Origin: Sporosarcina sp. P33
Lineage (GTDB): Bacteria; Bacillota; Bacilli; Bacillales_A; Planococcaceae
Direction: 5' to 3'
DNA length: 64,000 nucleotides
NCBI RefSeq assembly: GCF_002077155.1
Contig: NZ_CP015027.1
Span: 2,148,501 to 2,212,500 of the forward strand
Shown here: one piece after another, positions 42,082 through 49,744 of the stretch
Position numbering within the stretch: the stretch's first letter is position 1
Layout: each line of letters starts with the position of its first letter
Made by a program: the position numbers and the translations under genes
Notes under the pieces: generated by a model
The model's input: the letters and a program-made list of their open reading frames with translations, nothing else
What the model was told of the DNA's origin: nothing
The model's database searches: none

Positions 42082-43200
42082 GTGAAGATTGTGATTGCGC
42101 CTGATGCATTTAAAGGAAGTCTGCGTGCAGGAGAAGCAGTTGAGGCCATGTATCGAGGGGTGAAAAAGGTATTCCCGCATGCAGAAGTGCTGCGTTTGCC
42201 TGTAGCAGACGGCGGTGAAGGAACGCTTTCCGCTTTGATAACGACAACAGGAGGAACGAGTGAGACGGTGTCCGTGCAGGATCCGCTCGGCCGGATAATT
42301 AATGCCTCGTTCGGTGTGCTCGGTGACCAAGAGACGGCAGTCATCGAAATGGCACAGGCTTCCGGTCTGATGCTGCTGGCGGAGGATGAGCTGGATCCAA
42401 TGAAAGCGTCTGCATATGGTACAGGACAATTGATTCGTCATGCGCTTGATCGGGGCTTCCGCAAGTTTATCATCGGTCTCGGCGGCAGTGCGACAAATGA
42501 CGGCGGGACAGGTCTGCTCGAGGCTCTCGGTGTCCGTTTTCTGTCAGAAGGCCGGTTACTGCGGATGAATGGTGCAGCACTTTCGTCAATTGATAGCATC
42601 GATCTGTCGCAGCTGGACAGGCGCATACTTCAGGCGGATATACGGATCGCGTCCGATGTGGAGAATCCTTTTATTGGTGAGCAGGGGGCATCATTTGTGT
42701 TTGGTCCGCAAAAAGGGGCGGATGCGGATATGGTTCTGCGTTTAGATGAGGGGCTGCAGCATTTTGCTGATGAAACCGAACGGCTGACAGGGATTCGCCT
42801 GCATGATCTGCAAGGTGCAGGCGCTGCTGGCGGCTGTGCGGGTGCATTGATTGCTTATGCAGGTGCACGTTTGGAGAGCGGAATAGATGTGGTGCTAAGT
42901 GCAATTGGGTTTGTCGAATCGCTGATGTCTGCCGATTTTATTTTGACCGGAGAAGGCGCGACAGACCGGCAGACTCTGGCCGGTAAAGCACTGATGGGGA
43001 TTGCGAAGGCAGCGAAAAAACATGGTGTGCCGGCAGTTGTGATTTCAGGATCTGTGGAAGAAGAGGCGCGCGAAGAGCTGCAGAAGTGGTTTACTCAACT
43101 GCATTCACTGGACGACGGATGTACGCCGTTATCAGAACTGATGGAAAACGCGTTTGGGCTATTGGAATGTAAAACAGCGGTTGTGATGCAGAGCATGTAA
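42082..43200 (+). CDS. Glycerate kinase (GlxK/GarK type)
   Basis: A 372-residue type-1 glycerate kinase. Visible motifs are KIVIAPDAFKGSL at the N terminus, PVADGGEGT (about 46-54), IIGLGGSATNDGGTGLLEALG (about 131-151) and FILTGEGATDRQTLAGKA near the C terminus. It phosphorylates D-glycerate to 2-phosphoglycerate. GTG 42082 is preferred over GTG 42073 because AAGGGAG ends 9 bases before it. No glyoxylate or tartronate genes adjoin; the following gene is an amino-acid symporter. Confidence 0.93.
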   Translation: MKIVIAPDAFKGSLRAGEAVEAMYRGVKKVFPHAEVLRLPVADGGEGTLSALITTTGGTSETVSVQDPLGRIINASFGVLGDQETAVIEMAQASGLMLLAEDELDPMKASAYGTGQLIRHALDRGFRKFIIGLGGSATNDGGTGLLEALGVRFLSEGRLLRMNGAALSSIDSIDLSQLDRRILQADIRIASDVENPFIGEQGASFVFGPQKGADADMVLRLDEGLQHFADETERLTGIRLHDLQGAGAAGGCAGALIAYAGARLESGIDVVLSAIGFVESLMSADFILTGEGATDRQTLAGKALMGIAKAAKKHGVPAVVISGSVEEEAREELQKWFTQLHSLDDGCTPLSELMENAFGLLECKTAVVMQSM

Positions 43201-43277
43201 AAAGTAATAGGTTATTTATCTCTGATGTGCATAGGAGACAGGTTGACAGGGTATAGCATACACAAGGAGGTGGTCGG

Positions 43278-44705
43278 ATGTTTCAAGATGCTTTGGACTG
43301 GCTGGTAGGGCCAGCGAATAATTTTATTTGGACATATGTTTTGATTGGACTATTATTACTAGCGGGTTTGTATTTTACGTTTCGTACGAAATTTGTACAG
43401 GTGCGATTATTTCGTGAAATGTTCCGTCTGATTGTAGAGAAGAAGAGCAGTAATGACGGAGTATCGCCGTTTCAGGCATTCACAATCAGTGCAGCGTCGC
43501 GTGTAGGGACCGGTAACGTGGCAGGGGTGGCCCTTGCGATCGGTATCGGCGGCCCGGGTGCTGTATTTTGGATGTGGGTGATCGCGTTAATCGGCATGGC
43601 GACGGCATACGTTGAAAGTACGCTGGCGCAAGTGTATAAAGTGAAGGACGGCGAAACATTCCGCGGAGGGCCGGCGTATTATATGGAAAAAGCGCTTGGC
43701 TGGCGGAAGCTTGGTATTGTCTTCGCTGTTTTACTGACCATGAGTTTTGGGTTCATTTTTAACTCCGTGCAATCGAACACGATCAGTCAGTCGTTTACAG
43801 ATGTATTCGGCATTCCCGACTGGGGTGTCGGTATTGGCCTGATTGTTTTGACTGGGTTTATCGTCTTCGGCGGAGTAAAGCGTATTGTAAAAGTAACACA
43901 GACCATTGTCCCGGTAATGGCGACGTTTTATATTATCGTGGCATTGTTTATTGTCGTTATGAATATTACGCAGGTTCCTGCGATGATTGCATTGATTTTC
44001 CAGCATGCATTCGGTCTCAAGGAAGTCATGGGCGGCGGGATCGGTATGGCTATCATGCAAGGTGTGCGCCGCGGTCTCTTCTCCAATGAAGCGGGTATGG
44101 GTAGTGTACCGAACGCCGCAGCCACGGCGAACGTATCACATCCCGCGAAACAGGGGCTTGTACAAAGCCTGGGCGTATTCTTTGATACGATCATCATTTG
44201 TTCTGCAACTGCCTTCATCATCTTGCTTGGCGGTCTGTATGAATCAGGCGAAACAAACGGTATTCTTTTAACACAGGCATCAATGGCTGTACATGTAGGC
44301 GCTTGGGCACCATACTTCATCGCCGTAGCCATCATGTTCTTCGCATTCAGTTCCATCATCGGGAACTACTACTATGGCGAAACGAACATAGAATTCATTA
44401 AGGCAAACAAAGCATGGAAATTAGTTTATCAAATCCTGGTACTCGCAATGGTCTTCTTTGGAGCCGTTGCAAAAGTACAAATCGTATGGAACATGGCTGA
44501 CCTGTTTATGGGACTAATGGCCATCATTAACCTGATCGTCATACTGTTACTCGGCAAAGTCGCCTTCAAAGTACTCGACGACTTCAGCAAACAACGAAAA
44601 GCAGGCAGAAACCCCGTATTCAAAGCCGCGAGCATCCCGGACTTAAAGGGAGCAGAATGCTGGGAAGAAACAGCTGAAGAAGCGGAAGAGCGGCTGCGAC
44701 TGTGA
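43278..44705 (+). CDS. Sodium:alanine symporter family protein (AGCS, AlsT-like)
   Basis: A 475-residue carrier with about eleven helices. The AGCS signature is seen in FQAFTISAASRVGTGNVAGVALAIGIGGPGAVFWMWVIALIGMATAYVESTLAQ (about 64-117). GGPAYYMEKALG and FSNEAGMGSVPNAAATA, typical of DAACS/AGCS transporters, follow. It imports alanine or glycine with Na+. The start has an AAGGAGGTGG ribosome site, and a terminator hairpin lies about 170 bases downstream. Confidence 0.94.
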   Translation: MFQDALDWLVGPANNFIWTYVLIGLLLLAGLYFTFRTKFVQVRLFREMFRLIVEKKSSNDGVSPFQAFTISAASRVGTGNVAGVALAIGIGGPGAVFWMWVIALIGMATAYVESTLAQVYKVKDGETFRGGPAYYMEKALGWRKLGIVFAVLLTMSFGFIFNSVQSNTISQSFTDVFGIPDWGVGIGLIVLTGFIVFGGVKRIVKVTQTIVPVMATFYIIVALFIVVMNITQVPAMIALIFQHAFGLKEVMGGGIGMAIMQGVRRGLFSNEAGMGSVPNAAATANVSHPAKQGLVQSLGVFFDTIIICSATAFIILLGGLYESGETNGILLTQASMAVHVGAWAPYFIAVAIMFFAFSSIIGNYYYGETNIEFIKANKAWKLVYQILVLAMVFFGAVAKVQIVWNMADLFMGLMAIINLIVILLLGKVAFKVLDDFSKQRKAGRNPVFKAASIPDLKGAECWEETAEEAEERLRL

Positions 44706-44870
44706 AGTGATAAGAGGCAGATTGTAAGGAGTTAGTTTTTTAATTTTGCTTCCTGAATCAGTAATCAAGTGGAAAGATTTTAAAACATTATTTTCAAATG
44801 CTGAACGTTCACACAAACTATTTAGTCAAGAAGTAAAAAGTTTGATATACTATAAAATGCTGAATATCAA

Positions 44871-44926
44871 AAGTCGAATCGTAGTTCAGAAGATAGATTC
44901 TGAACTTCGGTTCGATTTTTGTTTTG
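44871..44926 (+). terminator. Intrinsic terminator downstream of the alanine symporter gene
   Basis: GTTCAGAA and TTCTGAAC form the inner stem, and TCGAAtCG with CGgTTCGA extends it. It is followed by TTTTTGTTTT. Confidence 0.75.
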
Positions 44927-44935
44927 CATGTTTGA

Positions 44936-44985
44936 ACACAACATGTTAGGGTTATATAGGAAACAACATACTATATATAGTGTAT
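44936..44985. promoter_or_regulatory. Two putative NrdR boxes upstream of the RNR operon
   Basis: ATACTATATATAGTGTAT (44968-44985) closely fits the palindromic NrdR box ACACwATATATwGTGT. A weaker match, ACACAACATGTTAGGG (44936-44951), lies 33 bp upstream, centre to centre. Tandem boxes about three helical turns apart are the usual NrdR arrangement. They sit just before the cobalamin riboswitch, and AT-rich -10-like sequence overlaps them. Confidence 0.65.
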
Positions 44986-45153
44986 AACGGTAATTAGATG
45001 AATTGGTACCCAACAAGTTTAAAAGGGAATCCGCGAAAAACGGAGCTGCCCCCGCAACTGAGGGCACGGACGACTGTCTTAGTAAATCCACTGCTTCGGC
45101 GGGAAGGAAAGATGGAAGGAAGATGTGCCAGCCAGTAGACCTGCCAATCGTCT
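44986..45153 (+). promoter_or_regulatory. Cobalamin riboswitch of the RNR operon
   Basis: Landmarks of the B12-aptamer occur in order: GGTACC, AAAAGGGAA, the paired GAATCCG/CGGAGCTGCCCCCGCAACTG segment, the B12-box-like CCACTGCTTCGGCGGGAAGG, and the GCCAGCCAGTAGACCTGCC closing segment. It is followed by an intrinsic terminator (45249-45280), so binding of adenosylcobalamin would stop transcription before the reductase genes. Regulation of a B12-independent reductase by B12 implies a B12-dependent class II enzyme elsewhere in the genome (inference). Confidence 0.9.
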
Positions 45154-45248
45154 CAGCAAAACATTCTTCGGGGTTGGAGAGTGAAAGCAAACAGCAGTGT
45201 TTTTTTGCCTGCCTAAACCTTTCTACTATCTGCCATACGTCAGCTGTC

Positions 45249-45280
45249 GACTCCCGATTTTATTGGGAGTCTTTTTATTT
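45249..45280 (+). terminator. Intrinsic terminator, expression platform of the cobalamin riboswitch
   Basis: GACTCCC and GGGAGTC form a 7-bp stem around a 9-base loop, followed by TTTTTATTT, 41 bases before the start of the reductase alpha gene. Confidence 0.85.
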
Positions 45281-45320
45281 ACCGCAAAACATCATCACTC
45301 AACTAAAGGGAGCGGATATA

Positions 45321-47543
45321 ATGGCTATTATTCAAGAAACAGTCGGACTTCAGCTATTGATGGAAAATTTACAAGAGGAATTTGGAAAGAAGCAAATTGA
45401 GCCATTGATCGAAGCGAGTGAGAAATTTCAGCAGCGTCATCCCGCGAGTTCCGCTGCGGAGTGGACGAATGCGATGGTGCTCGAATCATTGAGCCGTATT
45501 GATGAAGCAAATGCGTATTGGACATTCGTTGCTGCACGTATTTATTTATTCGACGTCTATGCGAAACAAAAAACCTTGCGCGGTGCAGATGTTTATGCCG
45601 ATTTTGCGAAAAATGTAGAACGATTGGTGGAGCAGGGACTTTATACGCCTGTTCTGACGGAGAAATACAGCCGGCAGGAGCTGCAGGAAATCGGCAAATT
45701 GATCGACCCTGCGCGCGATTTATTATTCACTTACATCGGTTTGAAAACATTGGTGGACCGTTATGTAACGGTGAATTTCAAAAAGCAGCCGGTCGAGCTT
45801 CCGCAAGAACGCTGGCTGATCATAGCGATGACGCTGATGCAGGATGAAACGGAAGATCGCATCCATAAAATCGGCGAAGCATACTGGGCGATGAGTAATC
45901 TGTACATGACGGTGGCTACTCCCACATTATCAAACGCAGGGAAAATGCACGGCCAGCTGTCGAGCTGCTTTATCGATACAGTCGATGATTCACTGCAAGG
46001 TATCTATAGCAGCAATACGGATATCGCGAATCTGTCGAAATTTGGCGGCGGCATCGGCGTCTATATGGGGAAAGTCCGGTCCCGCGGTGCTTCCATTCGG
46101 GGATTTGAAGGCGCGTCCAGCGGGGTGCTTCCGTGGATCAAGCAGCTGAACAACACGGCAGTAAGCGTCGATCAGCTTGGCCAGCGCCAAGGGGCAGTGG
46201 CAGTTTATCTGGACGTATGGCATCAGGATATATTCACATTCCTCGATCTGAAGCTTAATAATGGCGATGACCGTTTGCGTGCCCACGATATTTTCACAGG
46301 CGTTTGCCTGCCGGATTTATTCATGGAAAAAGTGGAGTCACGTGAAGACTGGCACCTATTTGATCCGCATGAGGTCCGTGTAAAGATGGGCTATTCATTG
46401 GAAGATTTCTATGATGAAACAAAAGGGCAGGGAACATTCCGTGAAAAGTACGAAGAGTGTGTCCGCAATGAAGACCTATCCAGAGAAACGGTTCCGGCGA
46501 TTGAGATTATGAAACGAATCTTGCGCAGCCAGCTTGAAACAGGAACGCCATTCATGTTTTACCGCGATGAAGTAAATCGGATGAATCCGAATAAACATGA
46601 AGGGATTATTTATTCTAGTAATTTATGCACAGAAATATTGCAAAATATGTCAGCTAGTACACATGAATCGGTTACGCTGGAAGATGATCTGGTTGTCACG
46701 CGCACGAAGCCTGGTGATTTTGTCGTCTGTAATTTGTCATCGATTAATTTAGGAAAAGCAGTTCCAGCGGATGTATTAGAGCGCTTGATTACTATTCAAG
46801 TCCGTATGCTCGACAATGTCATCGATCAGAATAAAATTCCGGTGGTCCAGGCGCAGCGTACAAATGCGCGTTACCGCGGAATCGGTCTAGGGACATTTGG
46901 CTGGCATCATTTACTCGCATTGAAAAATATCCAATGGGAATCTGATGAGGCTGTGGAATATGCGGACAAGCTTTACGAAAATATTGCATACTTGACGATC
47001 AAAGCGTCAATGGAATTATCGAAAGAAAAAGGGGCATATCCATTGTTCGATGGGTCGGACTGGCAGACAGGCGAGTATTTCGAACAACGTGAGTATGATT
47101 CCAACAAATGGCGTGAGCTGCGAATGGACGTAGCTATTAACGGTATGCGTAACGGCTACTTAATGGCAGTCGCACCGAACAGTTCCACATCCGTCATCGC
47201 TGGCTCAACAGCGTCCATCGACCCGGTGTTTAAGCCGTTCTACCATGAGGAGAAAAAAGATTATAAATTACCGGTTATCGCACCGGATTTGGATCATAAC
47301 ACGTATGATGTATACCGCCGTTCTGCGTATATCGTTGATCAGCGCTGGTCCATCAAACAAAATGCCGCCCGTCAGCAACATATCGACCAGGCGATTTCAT
47401 TCAACATCTATGTTCCGAACACCATCCGTGCATCTGTCATTCTGGACCTGCACTTGCAGGCGTGGAAATCGGGCATGAAAACGACATACTATATGCGTTC
47501 AACCGCAGCTGAGATCGAGGAGTGCGAGTGGTGTCATTCCTGA
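45321..47543 (+). CDS. Class I ribonucleoside-diphosphate reductase, alpha (catalytic) subunit
   Basis: A 740-residue RNR alpha subunit without an N-terminal ATP-cone. Conserved catalytic features are the redox Cys in GQLSSCFIDTV, the NxCxE loop in IIYSSNLCTEIL, the partner Cys in VVCNLSSINLG, the radical-transfer region near the C terminus and the terminal redox pair CEWC. ATG 45321 follows GGGAGCGG; the same frame is open through the riboswitch but is not coding there. It makes deoxyribonucleotides with the beta subunit encoded two genes on. Expression should be repressed by NrdR-dNTP and by cobalamin. Confidence 0.94.
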   Translation: MAIIQETVGLQLLMENLQEEFGKKQIEPLIEASEKFQQRHPASSAAEWTNAMVLESLSRIDEANAYWTFVAARIYLFDVYAKQKTLRGADVYADFAKNVERLVEQGLYTPVLTEKYSRQELQEIGKLIDPARDLLFTYIGLKTLVDRYVTVNFKKQPVELPQERWLIIAMTLMQDETEDRIHKIGEAYWAMSNLYMTVATPTLSNAGKMHGQLSSCFIDTVDDSLQGIYSSNTDIANLSKFGGGIGVYMGKVRSRGASIRGFEGASSGVLPWIKQLNNTAVSVDQLGQRQGAVAVYLDVWHQDIFTFLDLKLNNGDDRLRAHDIFTGVCLPDLFMEKVESREDWHLFDPHEVRVKMGYSLEDFYDETKGQGTFREKYEECVRNEDLSRETVPAIEIMKRILRSQLETGTPFMFYRDEVNRMNPNKHEGIIYSSNLCTEILQNMSASTHESVTLEDDLVVTRTKPGDFVVCNLSSINLGKAVPADVLERLITIQVRMLDNVIDQNKIPVVQAQRTNARYRGIGLGTFGWHHLLALKNIQWESDEAVEYADKLYENIAYLTIKASMELSKEKGAYPLFDGSDWQTGEYFEQREYDSNKWRELRMDVAINGMRNGYLMAVAPNSSTSVIAGSTASIDPVFKPFYHEEKKDYKLPVIAPDLDHNTYDVYRRSAYIVDQRWSIKQNAARQQHIDQAISFNIYVPNTIRASVILDLHLQAWKSGMKTTYYMRSTAAEIEECEWCHS

Positions 47544-47968
47544 TTGCCTACGCATCCTGGAGCGGCAATACACAGGAAGTGGCAGAGTTAATTACAGAAA
47601 ATCTGGAAAGTGAAGGCATCGAAGTCGATACACATCGTATCGGCCTCGGTGTGATTCCGGATATTAGCGAATACGACGCGTTCTGCATCGGTTCTTTCAC
47701 CTGGGAAAAGGGCGCAACACCGGATGAAGTCAAAGATTTCGTGGCAGACATCGGCTATAAGCCCGAGCCTGTCTACGTCTTCGGGACGGGGGACACACAG
47801 TTTGGAGGCGACGAGCTATTTTGCAAAGCTGCAGACAAACTTGCAAAATTCTACCACTCTCCCTTTGAACCATTAAAGATTGAACAAAGCCCGCGCGGCG
47901 TACAAGAACAAACAGTTATGAACTGGACGAAAGGAGTGCTCGACCATTGGCGACACTTACACGAGTAA
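47531..47968 (+). CDS. Flavodoxin within the class I RNR operon
   Basis: A ~145-residue flavodoxin. The FMN phosphate loop is AYASWSGNTQEVAEL, and the later loops are IGSFTWEKGATPDEV and VFGTGDTQFGGDELFC. It is placed between the alpha and beta genes, overlapping both. Its size and motifs fit a long-chain-like flavodoxin, not the smaller NrdI, although a NrdI-like role in reducing or activating the beta metal site is a natural idea. GTG 47531 (or 47528) follows GAGGAG at 8 (or 5) bases. Confidence 0.88.
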   Translation: MSFLIAYASWSGNTQEVAELITENLESEGIEVDTHRIGLGVIPDISEYDAFCIGSFTWEKGATPDEVKDFVADIGYKPEPVYVFGTGDTQFGGDELFCKAADKLAKFYHSPFEPLKIEQSPRGVQEQTVMNWTKGVLDHWRHLHE

Positions 47969-48984
47969 AAGTATTGAACCCGGCAAATCCGAATAAAGCG
48001 ACAGCAATATTCGGCGGGGAAGCAAGCGGCATCTTGAACTGGAATGACCTCGCGCACCCGCATTTCTATACACTGCGTCAGCGCATCCGTTCTCTTTTTT
48101 GGACAGCAAATGAAGTAGACATGACGCAGGACGTCAAACAGTTTGCAAGTCTGACTAAAGAAGAGCAATCTGCATTTCTGAAAATCATTGGTTTGCTTGC
48201 GACACTGGATGGTCCGCAAACCGTCATCGCAATGAAAATTGCAGACTTTACAACAGATCCTTCCGTCAAGTCGATTATGGCAACGATTGCCGATCAGGAA
48301 AGCGAGCATAATCACAGTTATGCATACGTGCTGTCATCGGTCACAAATCTTGACAAGCAGATGGAATCTTTTGAGATGGGCCGTACAGATGAAGTGTTAA
48401 TGAAGCGTAATGAACGGATTGTAGAAGTTTACAATGAATTTGCAGAGAATCCGACGATTGAAACAGTACTAAAAGCAATGGTCTACACCACGCTGCTTGA
48501 AGGACTCTTCTTCTACAGCGGCTTCGCATTCTTCTATAATTTGGCGCGTCATCAGAAAATGGTCGGCACATCTACGATGATCTCCTATATCAATCGTGAC
48601 GAACTTCAGCACGGCAAAGCAATCAGCGACATCTTCCGCGCAGCACTGGCGGAAAACCCTGAGTACAATACGGATGAATTCACGGAATGGATCTACGACC
48701 AATTCCGCCACTCCGTAGAACAAGAAGTCATCTGGAGCCGCTATGTACTTGGTGACATCGATGGTCTAGAAATGGATGAAATGGAAGGCTACGTAAAATA
48801 CCGCGCCAACAAAATGCTGCGCATGCTCGGCCTGAGCGAAATCTATCCCGAGTTTACAGACAACCCAATGAAGTGGATCCGAGCGTACGTTGACAACTTC
48901 GACGACACGAAAACGGACTTCTTCGAGCAGACAAGCCGCCAGTATGTGAAAACCAGTGATTTAAATGGCTTTGATGATTTGTAA
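47947..48984 (+). CDS. Class I ribonucleoside-diphosphate reductase, beta (metal-cofactor) subunit
   Basis: A 345-residue ferritin-like RNR beta subunit. The six dimetal ligands are all present: Asp88 (TLDGPQ), Glu118 and His121 (ESEHNHSY), Glu185 (LLEGLFF), Glu219 and His222 (DELQHG). The Tyr125 position four after His121 matches the radical-forming tyrosine of class Ia/Ib. The C-terminal tail is acidic. The start TTG 47947 is 10 bases after AAAGGAGTG and overlaps the flavodoxin gene by 22 bases, so translation is coupled. A terminator follows directly. Confidence 0.94.
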   Translation: MATLTRVKVLNPANPNKATAIFGGEASGILNWNDLAHPHFYTLRQRIRSLFWTANEVDMTQDVKQFASLTKEEQSAFLKIIGLLATLDGPQTVIAMKIADFTTDPSVKSIMATIADQESEHNHSYAYVLSSVTNLDKQMESFEMGRTDEVLMKRNERIVEVYNEFAENPTIETVLKAMVYTTLLEGLFFYSGFAFFYNLARHQKMVGTSTMISYINRDELQHGKAISDIFRAALAENPEYNTDEFTEWIYDQFRHSVEQEVIWSRYVLGDIDGLEMDEMEGYVKYRANKMLRMLGLSEIYPEFTDNPMKWIRAYVDNFDDTKTDFFEQTSRQYVKTSDLNGFDDL

Positions 48985-48994
48985 TACGTAAGAG

Positions 48995-49026
48995 AAAGCG
49001 GAATCCGTAAAGGGTTTCGCTTTTTT
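48995..49026 (+). terminator. Intrinsic terminator of the RNR operon
   Basis: AAGCGGAATCC pairs with GGGTTTCGCTT (two G-U pairs), followed by a T6 tract. It precedes the 21-bp repeat array. Confidence 0.85.
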
Positions 49027-49066
49027 GGTGTGTAGGGAGGAGAGGGGGAAGGGCGTATCCGGATTC

Positions 49067-49675
49067 GCTCATACTACTTTCGCAAGCGCTCATAGTCACC
49101 CCGCGTGCGCTCATCCCGCCTTCGCAACCGTTCATAGTCGCCCCGCATGCGCTCATACTACTTTCGCAAGCGCTCATAGTCACCCCGCGTGCGCTCATAC
49201 TACTTTCGCACGCGCTCATAGTCGCCCCGCGTCCGCTCATATTGCCTTCGCAAGCGCTCACAGTCACCCCGTGTCCGCTCATCCCGCCTTCGCAAGCGCC
49301 CCTAGTCACCCCGCGTCCGCTCATACTGCCTTCGCACGCGCTCATAGTCACCCCGCATCCGCTCATCCCGCCTTCGCAACCGCTCATAGTCACCCCGTGT
49401 CCGCTCATCCCGCCTTCGCAAGCGCCCCTAGTCACCCCGTGTCCGCTCATCCCGCCTTCGCAACCGGTCATAGTCACCCCGTGTGCGCTCATCCTGCCTT
49501 CGCACGCGCTCATAGTCGCCCCGCGTCCGCTCATATTGCCTTCGCAAGCGCTCACAGTCACCCCGTGTGCGCTCATCCCGCCTTCGCAAGCGCCCCTAGT
49601 CACCCCGCGTCCGCTCATACTGCCTTCGCACGCGCTCATAGTCACCCCGCGTCCGCTCATCCCGCCCCCGCAAGC
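49067..49675. repeat. Array of 29 tandem 21-bp repeats
   Basis: Every unit is exactly 21 bp and nearly all start GCTCAT, with no insertions or deletions over 609 bp. Two unit types alternate: odd units carry YTTCGCA near their end, and even units carry AGTCRCCCCG in the middle, giving a 42-bp dimer. A higher-order copy is visible: units 8-13 match units 22-27 except for one base in unit 10/24, i.e. a 294-bp segmental duplication. The array lies between two convergent terminators (RNR operon and acetyl-CoA transferase). Both strands read as long open frames of 7-residue repeats only because 21 is divisible by three. Function unknown. Confidence 0.97.
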
Positions 49676-49694
49676 GCTCAATCAAAAAAACAAC

Positions 49695-49731
49695 GCAAAA
49701 AAAGACAAGCGGACCTAAGTCCGCTCGTCTT
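49695..49731 (-). terminator. Intrinsic terminator of the acetyl-CoA hydrolase/transferase gene
   Basis: On the minus strand AAGACGAGCGGAC pairs with GTCCGCTTGTCTT (one mismatch) around a 4-base loop, followed by T6. It lies between the repeat array and the gene. Confidence 0.85.
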
Positions 49732-49744
49732 CATAGTTATGAAA

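Noticed and set aside
45003-45320. N-terminal extension of the RNR alpha ORF
   Set aside because: This stretch is the cobalamin riboswitch and its terminator; a proper ribosome site precedes ATG 45321.
48341-48723. Minus-strand ORFs inside the RNR beta gene
   Set aside because: They are antisense to a gene whose six metal ligands are all conserved.
49067-49675. CRISPR array
   Set aside because: Units are contiguous 21-mers without unique spacers, and no cas genes are present.
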